From Salarias fasciatus (Eukaryota > Chordata > Actinopteri > Blenniiformes > Blenniidae), in NCBI RefSeq assembly GCF_902148845.1, contig NC_043758.1, forward strand, positions 14,639,177 through 14,703,176: DNA of 64,000 nt, given 5' to 3'. The translations under genes were made by a program, and so were the position numbers. The notes beneath the pieces were generated by a model. The model was not told the origin of the DNA. It made no database searches and saw nothing but the letters and a program-made list of their open reading frames with translations. The stretch's first letter is position 1; each line of letters opens with the position of its first letter. Below, piece by piece: positions 1 through 9,678 of this stretch.

Positions 1-612
1 TGTCTTGTTCATTATAATTACATCGTATTCTACAAATTTTAAGCAATTTTATTCTAATTTAAATAATTTTGTTTTGAAGGCTGTTTGACTGGGCTCATAA
101 TTGAAGCAACAAAATATGTCATAAAGAGTCAAATTAATCCAGCCCACAAAAACTGTGAAATGTACATACATCAGCCAAAAATGTCCATCAAGTTATTGTT
201 TTTTTTTGGTTTTTTTTTTGTCTTAGGCTTGAAGGATTCTTCATCTTTTGAGTCTTCGTCGTGGTTTTGGCACACGTGGCTCCACTCCGTCTGACACAGA
301 ATTCCCTTTAGTATTTCTCACACATTTCCATCATCTCTGTTTTTGTTTTTTTTTTTTGTTTTGTTTTGTTTTTTTAATCCAAGCATCAAACACAACAACA
401 AAAGAAGAGAAGCACTGAAGTCATTTTTAAAGTTTTATTTATCCAAAATACTCAGTTATATAACATCTGATTTGAATTTCATTTGAATGTGACATTAACG
501 TTATCAGGGGGATATGTGAGTTTTGTCCTGCCCCCAAAAGCCCAAAGATTCATCAGTGCTGTGGAAGGTTTAACAAGCGGAAAACATGCAAATCTGATGT
601 CACAGACCTCCA
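1..612. other. Upstream intergenic stretch, no gene seen
   Basis: AT-rich sequence with several T-runs (around 199-230 and 341-375). I find no exon, RNA gene or clear transposon. The last 90 bases hold a CCTGCCCC block at 527-534 that is shared with the promoters of the next two receptor genes. Confidence 0.6.
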
Positions 613-619
613 TATAAAG
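613..619 (+). promoter_or_regulatory. TATA box of V2R-1
   Basis: The sequence TATAAAG lies 55 bases before the chosen ATG at 668. V2R-2 and V2R-3 have an ATAAAAG at almost the same distance (58 bases). A CCTGCCCC block sits 86 bases further upstream, as it does in the other two + strand genes. Calling it a promoter is inference from position and recurrence. Confidence 0.55.
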
Positions 620-667
620 TAAGTGCTGCTACACAAAAAAAGAGACGAGGGTGAAGGAGCGTAAATT

Positions 668-3600
668 ATGGGGCATTTACCCAACACATACTTTGGCTTG
701 AGTGTTTGCATTGTCTCTGCTTATTTTTTTCCCTTCTCTTTGTGTTTGTCTTCCTCTTCTCCCTCATCTTGTAAATTACAGAAAGATTTTCATCTGAATG
801 AAATGCACGGACCTGGAGATGTGGTGCTAGGTGGACTGTTTGAAGTCCACTACACATCGGTCCTCCCTGAAAGGACATTCACCTCTAAACCACAACAGCC
901 CCGCTGCAGTGGGTAAGTTTTACACATGGAGCATCATCAGACAGATGTGAATATTACGATGTTCAGGGCATACATGATGAGAAACCAAGTCATTGTGTTC
1001 AAATCTTTCTGAAGTATGATGGAAAATTGCACTTCTTGATCATTTTGAGAATGTTTTTAATCCATAAAAGACAGTATATTACTTACAGCACATTATGTCT
1101 TTTTTTTCAAAGTAATCTGACACAAGTGACATCTTGCAATCCAGTGACTAATAGTAATGTTTATGTCTCAGTTTTGATATTTTAGGATTTAGACATGCTA
1201 TGACAATGGCCTTTGCTATTGATGAGATCAACAGGAACTCTAACCTGCTGCCAAATGTGACTCTGGGATACAGTATCTTTGACAATTGTGGTACACTTCT
1301 CATGGGACTCAGTGGAGCAATCTCGCTCTCCAGTGGTCAGGAGGAGCAGTTTGAGCTTGTGGAGGACTGTTCAGGGATCCCTCCAATCATTGGGATTGTG
1401 GGTGATCACTATTCAACATTTTCTATTGCCATTTCCAATGTGCTGGGTTTATACAAGATGCCCATTGTGAGTTCAAATTTGTATAATTTCTTGTTTTTGC
1501 AGTACAATACTTGATTTCTTTTAATTAACATTACGTTATGTAAATACTCTGATCTGTATTGGTGAGAATGTTGTATTTAATTAGTTGTGATTTTTCTTGT
1601 AGGTGAGCTATTTTGCCACGTGTTCCTGTCTGAGTGATCGACAGCGGTTTCCAACCTTCTTTAGAACAATTCCAAGTGATGCTTTCCAGGTGAAACACAC
1701 TATATGAGAAAACTGCAAAAAAAAAAGTATGTGCTGCAGGTCTCACAACAAGCTTGTCAAGACAGATGTGTCGTTGGAGCTATTTGTGATTTGACTGGAA
1801 TATGCACATGATAGTTTTAACAGAAGCCGAGTTCAGCACCTTTCTGCATAGTAATCCAATATCGTAAATGTCTCAGGTGCGTGCTATGATTCAGATTTTG
1901 AAGCATTTTGGCTGGACATGGGTCGGCCTGCTGGTCAGTGACGATGATTACGGACTCCACGTTGCCCAGTCCTTCCAGTCGGACCTGCTGCAGGCTGGCG
2001 GAGGATGTCTGGCCTATCTAGAAGTGCTGCCTTGGGACAGTGACCCGGGTGAACTCAGGAGGATTGTGAATTTGATGAAAGCATCAACAGCTCGAGTGGT
2101 CATTGTGTTCGCACATGAGATTCACATGATTCAGCTCATGGAAGAGGTGAGATATACAATACAAAAGCATTTTAGAAATACATGATTCTGATCAGCAACA
2201 AGATCAGTAGTTGGTGCCATCTGAATCCCCTCCCTTTTTTTTTTCAATATGTCAATCAAATAAGTCAATCTAATCATGCAGCACAGTTTTCAGTCCACTT
2301 TGAAAAAATCTACTTGACGATTAGGTCTTAGGATGAAATGTTCCTACATTTGAATGTGTGTGATTAATACTTTATTTATTCTTGTAGTATTGTTGTGTCT
2401 GTCTGTTGTGGTATAGTCTCAGAAAGACTGACTCTTTAAGAAGTTAACTCCCCGTTTTTAAGTCCAACTTACCCTTGAAAACATTGTTTTTCAGTAAATA
2501 TAAAGTTGAACTGTGTTTTCTCCAATTAAACCTACAATGTGATTTCCCAACTGGAATTTAAAAAAAAAAAAATACTGTCTTTGTTTACACAGGTGGTTAC
2601 ACAGAATGTAACCGGTCTGCAGTGGATTGCCAGTGAGGCCTTGGCATCAGCGACTGTGCTGCAGACGCCACGCCTGATGGCGTATTTGAGCGGCACTCTG
2701 GGCATTGCCATCCGCCGGGGAGAAATACCAGGGCTCAGAGAGTTCTTGCTAAAAATACATCCGGACCAAGGACACAATAACGAAAACAACATGGTGACTC
2801 AAAACTTGCAAAACGAACTGATGCACACAACCACATATTTGTTTGATTGATATCATATGAATTGTTGTTGGTGTTTTAGGTGAGACAGTTTTGGGAGTAC
2901 ACGTTTCAGTGTAGATTTGAACCCGCTCCGGCTGGCTGGACGGACACTGGTGGAGCTCTTTGCACTGGAGAAGAAGACATGGGAAACATGGACACTGAGT
3001 TTTTGGACCTTTCAAGCCTCAGACCTGAGTACAATGTTTACAAAGCTGTGTATGCTCTTGCATATGCCCTAGACAGCATGCTGCGGTGTGAGCCAGGGAG
3101 AGGGCCTTTTAGTAGGAACAGCTGTGCCACTCTGCAAACACTGGAGCCATGGCAGGTGTGATATCAATTTCTGTCCTATCTCTCTGTAAACATGCTGAGA
3201 TTCATGTTCCACAGAAATACATACTTTCAGGGTCTTTTTGAATTGCAGTGAAATGAAACACATTTATGTTTGCCTTTCAAAAGTCCTGATTGAGAGATGA
3301 AATCTAAGGACGTATACCAAACACTGACTTAATCCTTATTCTGAGAAACACCGGTCCATTATTCTGATGAGAATCAAGCAACATGTATAATTTTACTGCA
3401 ATATAGTCATTTTAATCGTTTTCATCGTTTGTTTTGTTTTTGATCACTCATTCACAGCTTGTACATTATTTGGAAAACGTCAATTTTACCACATCATTCG
3501 GTGATGAAGTTTCATTTGACAGTAATGGGGATGTCTTACCAATATATGATGTTATGAATTGGTTATGGCTCCCTGATGGAAGAACTAAAGTTCAAAATGT

Positions 3601-4902
3601 GGGTGACGTGAAGAGGTCAGCCTCCAATAAAGAAGTACTCACACTCAAGGAAGAAAAAATCTTCTGGAACTTCAAATCAGAGAAGGTAGTTTTACTTTGA
3701 TGCAGCTTCTTCTTATTCTTATTTTTTAAATAAAACTCAGCTGTGTACAATGAACCTAAATGGTGAGTGTATTTTGGTCACGGCAGCCTCCTCGCTCGGT
3801 GTGCAGTGAGAGCTGTCCTCCAGGAACACGCATGGCCAGAAACAAAGGACAGCCTGTGTGTTGTTTTACCTGCGCATTTTGTTCGGAGGGAAAAATCAGC
3901 AACAAAACCAGTGAGTGATCTTTCTTTCTTTTTTTTCCTATTGATATTTTTAGACTGTTTGTGTTCATGTTCTTCATCTGTTCTTCAGATTCATTGGAGT
4001 GCATCAGCTGTCCAGAGGATTTCTGGTCCAGTCCTCAGCGTGATCACTGTGTTCCCAAGAAAACCGAGTTCCTCTCCTATCATGAACCTCTGGGTATCTG
4101 TCTGACCACTGCTTCACTGCTGGGCACATTTATCTGTGTTGTCGTTCTGGGGATCTTCACCTATCACCGCAGCACACCCATGGTGCGCGCCAATAACTCA
4201 GAACTGAGTTTCCTGCTGCTGGTGTCACTCAAACTTTGCTTCCTGTGTTCACTGTTGTTCATCGGACGACCCAGACTGTGGACGTGCCAACTGAGACACG
4301 CAGCCTTCGGGATCAGCTTTGTGCTTTGTGTCTCATGTATCCTGGTTAAAACCATGGTGGTTCTGGCTGTGTTTAAGGCCTCAAAGCCAGGAGGAGAGGC
4401 CAGTCTGAAGTGGTTTGGTGTGATGCAGCAGAGAGGAACAGTTCTGGTTCTCACTTCCATTCAAGCAGCAATCTGCACAGCTTGGCTTGTCTCCGCCTCA
4501 CCGTCCCCTCATAAAAACACACAATATCACATTGACAAGATTATTTATGAGTGTGTAGTCGGGTCCACAATAGGTTTTGCGGTTTTGCTGGGTTACATCG
4601 GCTTACTGGCCATCCTCAGTTTTCTGATCGCATTTCTGGCAAGAAATCTCCCAGATAACTTCAATGAGGCCAAACTCATCACTTTCAGCATGCTGATCTT
4701 CTGTGCTGTGTGGGTGGCCTTTATTCCTGCATATATTAACTCACCAAGTAAATATGCAGATGCAGTGGAGGTATTTGCCATCCTGGCTTCCAGTTTTGGC
4801 CTGTTGGTGGCGCTGTTTGGACCCAAATGTTACCTAATGTTGCTGAGACCAGAGAGGAACACAAAGAAGGCAATCATGGCTCGAGTTACTGTCAAGTCCT
4901 GA
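668..4902 (+). CDS. V2R-1: V2R/OlfC-type olfactory receptor (class C GPCR), 9 exons
   Basis: Exons: 668-912, 1172-1466, 1603-1689, 1877-2146, 2593-2793, 2880-3155, 3458-3685, 3787-3910, 3989-4902. They total 2640 nt, keep frame throughout and encode 879 residues. The order is a hydrophobic leader, a Venus-flytrap ligand domain (about 30-520), a nine-cysteine linker (about 535-600) and seven helices ending in the class [16 protein letters not shown] block. Residues that contact amino-acid ligands in this family are present: IPSD, DDDYG and the Glu of SEA. The Trp usual after SEA is Leu here (SEAL), unlike its six neighbours. The canonical large exon 3 is split into four pieces by three extra phase-0 introns. 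Family knowledge places the product in the plasma membrane of olfactory neurons, sensing amino acids or related ligands. The start was chosen for its leader and its distance to the TATA box. Confidence 0.88.
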
Positions 4903-5149
4903 AAGAATTGAGATTCTCTTGAACACATTGGATATTACCTGAACAAAAGCACTGCATTAAAATTATTTTACTAACTGTATTTTTTGTCTGTCTCCAATTG
5001 CTCATTTGTTATTTCTCATACCCAACTATTTTGACATGAAATTGACTTTCCCCTAATCACATAAACACAAACAAAAACACTCATACACAAAGATTCATTC
5101 TTGCACTTTAGTGGATGGTTGATCTAACAGTTCATGAAAGGCCTCCATA
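4903..5149 (+). other. 3' flank of V2R-1 with a candidate poly(A) signal
   Basis: An ATTAAA hexamer lies at 4956-4961, 54 bases after the stop codon, and is the nearest candidate polyadenylation signal. Nothing else is recognisable before the LINE fragment begins near 5150. Confidence 0.4.
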
Positions 5150-6500
5150 CCTAATAAGATTTATTTTCTGAACCTCTCAATAAGAATATCTTTTTTTTTT
5201 TCCATTTTGAGATGAAATTAAATATCTCTGATCCAATTTGAAACTGTTTGTCTGGGCAGCATCCTACCACTTTAAAAGGATCAGCCATCGTGTCACTAAA
5301 ATTGATTGAGCAGTCTACCTCTGACCAGCAGCAGGTAACACCAAACCCCCAGCATTGATGCCAAAAAGAAACAATAGTGGGTTCAGTGCTATTCTGATTT
5401 TGAATATACCAGTAAATGCTTTCACAGATATCACCCCAAAACTGTTGCATCTTCAGACAAAGCCAGAACATATAGCTTAAAGTAGCCTCTGCTGATCGAC
5501 ACATATCACAAGTGGGGTCATTTCAGGGTAAATCTTGGCCAATGTTGATTTATGCAGATTCACTCCATGTGCGACTTAGGTTTACCTAAGCAAGAAGGCA
5601 ATTTGACCCATCTAAGATGGCGATTTGAAACCCAGCACAGCCAATCCTGTCCTGTTTTCTCTGACATCACGCCTTTATGCAAGTTAAGCCCCTCCCACAA
5701 GAACGTGCGACGAACGCCCTTCGACCAATTACGGTTAGAGCTTTAGGGGCTCTTCTGATTGGTCAAAGATACCTGGAGCTGTCGAGATTCCTTTTCAGCT
5801 CAGAACAGAGACAGATGGAAACGCTGCGCCCTCGCGGTAGTGCAATTATGCTACACTCCTAAAGGATTATCAATGGATACTCTAACATTTAATCCAAAGA
5901 AAACACAGAAAAATTAGCATTGACTAGCAAAATCCTGCCTACAGCACCTTTAAATTGGATAACATGATGTTTTGCACACATAGGACATGAATGAATATTC
6001 TTCAAAACGTCATCCCAGTCTGATTCATTGATGCTCTTCTGGAGTATAACTTTCTTCTTAACAGAGTTAAAGGAGATCACATCATCCCTTGCATTAATTG
6101 GGGGACCCTGAGATGAAGTGACACACCTGCAAATGCCAAAAAATAATTAAATAAAATGACAAGCTTGCAAGTTATACTTATCAGGCAGCTGTTGAAAAGA
6201 AGCACATTTGTTTTCAATAAATAAGTCAAATTTCCAGCCCTTGCTCCTGCCACACATGAAATGTGGCAGCCTGCATAGAGGGATAGAAAAAATATTGGCT
6301 ACTTTTGGGCAGAACAGACTCATCTTTAAAAGACCAAAGTATTTGCAAAATTGTAAGCAAATCCTGATGAATTGTGAATGACAGGATTACAAATATAAGT
6401 TTTGAGGGAGTGGAATAGATGCACCAATTACTGCCATCAATGACAGTGATTCACTGATTCAGTGTCTCTCCTCAACCATCACACTTAGAGATATTTGCTG
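5150..6500 (-). mobile_element. 5'-truncated, decayed L1-like LINE fragment (ORF2 C-terminal part)
   Basis: Read on the minus strand, the pieces match the C-terminal part of fish L1-type ORF2. In order they are: a stretch around 6200-6300 containing VWQEQGLE; the block around 5955-6020 with SCPMCAKHHVIQFK; and, beyond an insertion, LAKIYPEMTP at about 5520-5545 and the C-x2-C block with ATLSYMFWLC at 5440-5510. The reading frame shifts at least once near 5510 and contains stops, so it is not active. It is a dead copy between two receptor genes. The boundaries are approximate. Confidence 0.65.
5572..5949. mobile_element. Unclassified short repeat inserted in the L1-like fragment
   Basis: About 380 bases interrupt the LINE between the residues IQFK and HGVNLHKST, which are adjacent in the family. 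One end begins GGTGCTGTAGGCAGG when read on the minus strand. I see no open frame and no convincing target duplication. A non-autonomous DNA element or SINE is possible. Confidence 0.45.
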
Positions 6501-7220
6501 CTCGCTGGCTAAACATCAGCCCCTCTTTTTGAGATGTTTTTTGTATTTTGTATTGTGTTGCTGCCATGTGTTCGATGTTTGAGTTTAATTAGTGTGAGAT
6601 TTGGGCTACCGTAGATTTGGTTTTTTTTGGTTATTTTTTTTTTGGTTTTGGTGTTTTCCAGTTTTTTACAATTGCTTAAACACGATTTTGAAAACAGGGC
6701 TTGGAATTTCAAAACACTACACACAATTAGCACAACCACACACACAATATGGAAAACACTTCAGATCCTGTGCAAAATGAAACACTATTATAAAAACTAT
6801 ATACACATTTATTAAAACCATACTATGTTACCATATGAAACACACATTTCATAAGGCTTAGTTCTGTTTGAACCAGTTACACACTGCTGTGCTAAACTTA
6901 AAACACTTTTGGCAGTTCTACCTCTGGACCTCTCAGTGAATAGATTACTGTAAGTGAAGTACACAGAGAAAGTGCAAATATACGACATAGTAAATTCAAA
7001 CACATCACACGATCAATGCTGCAGACTTTTAAAAATATGATTTAAATATTTTTCACATAGCCACATTCAGTCAACATAGACAATCACAAGAAAACATATC
7101 CCACCACTGTAAACCCACAAAATAGACAAATAAATATACGGTACTACCAGTACAGGTTAAAAACATGTAAAGAAAATGAAGAAAACAAAAAGAAATCGGA
7201 GTAAAATAAATTAATAAATA

Positions 7221-7830
7221 CTAAACATCTCTTCGCCTAGCTGGATCCGGCCAGAGAATTTCATCTACATCACAGGCAATACCTTCGTTGGCAAGACAAC
7301 ATTGGAAGAACCGTCTTGAATGACAGATCCATCCTTGCACGGCTGCAGCTTCCATTTAGTCATAAGCCTCTTCCATGGCCTGAATGAGGGGCGCCTGAGT
7401 CTGGGAACGGAGATCATAAACTTTCCACCGCCATGCTGAGAAAGATTCTTTGATGGGGTTTAGAAATGGAGAGTATGGTGGAAGGTACAGGACTGTAAAC
7501 AGTGGATGGTGCTGAAACCAGTTCTGGACCAGAGCAGAGTGGTGGAATGACACATCGTCCCAGATGACTATGTAGCGCATTTGGTGCATTTGGTTATTTC
7601 CTGCGAGGAGGCTGTGCAATCTGTCCAAAAATCTGATCATTTGATCTGTGTTGTAAGAGCCCATATTGGCATGATGGTGGAGGACCCCATTCAGGGAAAT
7701 GGCTGCGCAAAGGGTGATGTTACCCCCATGTTGCCCTGGGACATTACTGTAATTCTAGCCCCGTGGCCAGTGATGTTTCTCACCTGTTGCATTTTCATAG
7801 TGCTCAAACCTGATCGGTGTGTCTACAATA
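7221..7830 (-). pseudogene. Degenerate DDE_3-type transposase (Tc1/IS630-like)
   Basis: From 5' to 3' on the minus strand: a GNITLCAAIS block, then NMGSYNTDQMIRFLDRL, then the IVIWDDVSFHHS motif, which carries the second catalytic Asp. LPPYSPFLNPIKESFSAW follows, where the catalytic acidic residue is expected after the PYSP-LNP signature, and the tail ends WPDPARRRDV before a TAG at 7221. There is a premature TAA at 7356-7358 and a one-base shift near 7745, so it is dead. These motifs recur in a transposase family abundant in fish genomes. The N-terminal part with the first Asp was not found. Confidence 0.7.
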
Positions 7831-8117
7831 AAGCAATCCTGTGTTTGCACACCTGATGTGGGTGTTTAACCAAATGGCTCATGGGTGTGATGATTTGTCC
7901 ATCAGTGTTGTGGAATTGCAATGAAGTGACATCTTTATATAAGTTTGTGTCTAATGTATACAAGTGTGTTTAGTGTTTTACAAGTGACTGTGTGTATTGT
8001 TCTGCCAAAAGTGTGAGGCTGACTTTGTTTTTATAGTGGTGAAAAACTGGTCCAGTGTTTTGCTTCTTGAGTATAAGGTATTGATAGGTATGTGATTCTT
8101 TTGTTTTTAGTGTTTAT

Positions 8118-9211
8118 TAGGGATGTGCGAGTACCGATACCAGGTATCGGTATCGGGCCGATACTGGCCTTATTTCAAAGTATCGGGTACTCGTGAAGGC
8201 GACGGATGCCAGCCGCCGATACTCACGGCAAGAAACCCCCACGCGTAGTGAGCCCTCCTCACCAGCAGTTGGCGGTAGTGCAGCCGAATGGGATGCAAGC
8301 TGCCGACAAACATGAAAGAGGAAGAAGCTCCTCTCTGGAGCGCTGACAAGCGCAGGGCTACACTGCAGCGGGCTGACTTCTCCATGAGTCTCATCCAGAG
8401 CAGAGACAACAGGATGAATCCAGAACGGCTGCTCGTCTCACCAGAACTCCGCCGGTGTGGAAATTCTTTTATATCAGTGAAAACGAGCCGAGCTTTGCAG
8501 AATGCAAACTCTGCAATGCTAAAATTGCTGAAGGAGGTGCGCGCTGTTGTTCATTTACCACTAGTAATTTGTTAAAACACCTCAGGGCGAAGCTTGTGGA
8601 CGAGAGTCTGACGCTGTTGTGCTGGAAAAACAGAAAACTCCGGCAGCAACTCGACGGCAAACTCTGCAGAAGACCGAGAAAATGAAGAGCAGAGATCCGA
8701 GAGCAGCACAGAGAACACCAGCAACTCTTTAAACTTCTATCTTTGACTTTAGTTCATAAAAAAAATCATTAAAATTAGTACATTTAAAAACCTTAGTTTA
8801 TGTAAAGTGGAAAACTGTTTTATCTTGCACTTAATTTAATTTAAAAACCGTTAAAATAAATTCATTTTAAAAAGTGTATAACTTAGAGTTGTTTGTTTAC
8901 GTCTTGTAAGTCAGTTCATTTAAAAAAAAAAACTTAAAATTCAGAGAAATTGTTTTATCTTGCACTTAATTTCATTTAAATAAGTGTAAACTCAGAGTTG
9001 TTTTATTTTTCAGACTATTATTTTGGACTTAAACATAGTGGCTGGGCTGCCTTTTTATTAGAAATAAAATTCATTTTCAAAAATAATCTGTCATTGCATT
9101 ATTTTAAATTTTATGTATATAAAGGATCGGTATGCGAGTATCGGTGAGTACTGAAGATGAAGTACTCGTACTCGGTATCGGTCTGAAAAAAAGTGGTATC
9201 ACACATCCCTG
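8118..9211 (+). mobile_element. hAT-type DNA element with 8-bp target duplication
   Basis: The ends are TAGGGATGTGCGA on the left and the inverted CAGGGATGTGTGA on the right. They are flanked by a perfect 8-bp direct repeat GTGTTTAT at 8110-8117 and 9212-9219, the classic hAT insertion mark. The interior carries a partial BED-type zinc finger but no transposase catalytic domain, so this is a non-autonomous derivative. It lies inside the Tc1-like element and is therefore younger than it. Confidence 0.85.
8455..8685 (+). pseudogene. BED-type zinc-finger fragment of the hAT element
   Basis: The frame reads VWKFFYISENEP (aligned from the first GTG/ATG), then C-x2-C (CKLCNAKI) and NLLKHLRAK, the order of a hAT BED finger. 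The second histidine expected after HLRAK is Leu (HLRAKL), so zinc binding is probably lost. It ends after about 76 residues with no dimerisation or catalytic domain. It is a transposon remnant, not a host gene. Confidence 0.6.
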
Positions 9212-9235
9212 GTGTTTATGCAATCATAAAAAACT

Positions 9236-9620
9236 ATTACAATCTCAGTCATATCTATTTTTAGAAGAGAGATCATGATAAGTAAGTGTTTGCAATGCAG
9301 TGCTGAACTCATACATATTTAATAGAACTGCAGTGAAGTGTTTTCAGATAAAGGCAACAGAATACAATTCAATAAGAACAAATTAAAAGCAATAAAACAT
9401 GCCATGATAACTAACCATGTAGGCAACAGCTGGAACAGTTAGAGGCAATAATTACAGAATCAAAGTAGTAGTAGTAGTAGTACTTTTTGGTGATAAATTG
9501 TTCTGGTTAATTTCACTTATATTAAAAATCATTTCCTGATGAAATGAGTTTGAGCCCTGCCCCTACTTTTTATTCATTCTGCCCTTGTGGGTGTCATGTC
9601 ATATCAAGGAATACAACTTC
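9236..9620. other. Short intergenic stretch before V2R-2
   Basis: AT-rich, with a small (GTA)n run at 9466-9481 and a CCCTGCCCC block at 9555-9563 that recurs before V2R-1 and V2R-3. No other feature is seen. Confidence 0.5.
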
Positions 9621-9627
9621 ATAAAAG
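9621..9627 (+). promoter_or_regulatory. TATA-like box of V2R-2
   Basis: ATAAAAG followed by GAGGTGACAGAG lies 58 bases before the ATG at 9679. V2R-3 has the same box and the same following bases at the same distance, so the block is conserved between the two promoters. Confidence 0.55.
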
Positions 9628-9678
9628 GAGGTGACAGAGTGATGAAACTTTACAACAGAGCTCAGACAACCAGAAGTC

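Larger units (their letters stand above)
6660..9235 (-). mobile_element. Tc1/IS630-like DNA transposon, decayed, with a hAT copy nested inside
   Basis: Imperfect terminal inverted repeats of 24 bases (21 matching) start with AGTTTTTTA at 6660 and close the element at 9235. Between them lies a degenerate DDE transposase read on the minus strand. A second element (8118-9211) has landed just inside the right end. A TA target duplication is not evident, so the exact ends are uncertain. Confidence 0.6.

Noticed and set aside
4164-4460. A minus-strand open frame of 98 codons, nearly identical in V2R-1, -2 and -3
   Set aside because: It is the antisense shadow of the transmembrane exon. It is conserved only because the exon is.
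8288-8685. BED-finger frame considered as a host ZBED gene
   Set aside because: It lies entirely between the hAT ends with an 8-bp target duplication, and lacks a complete finger and any further domain.
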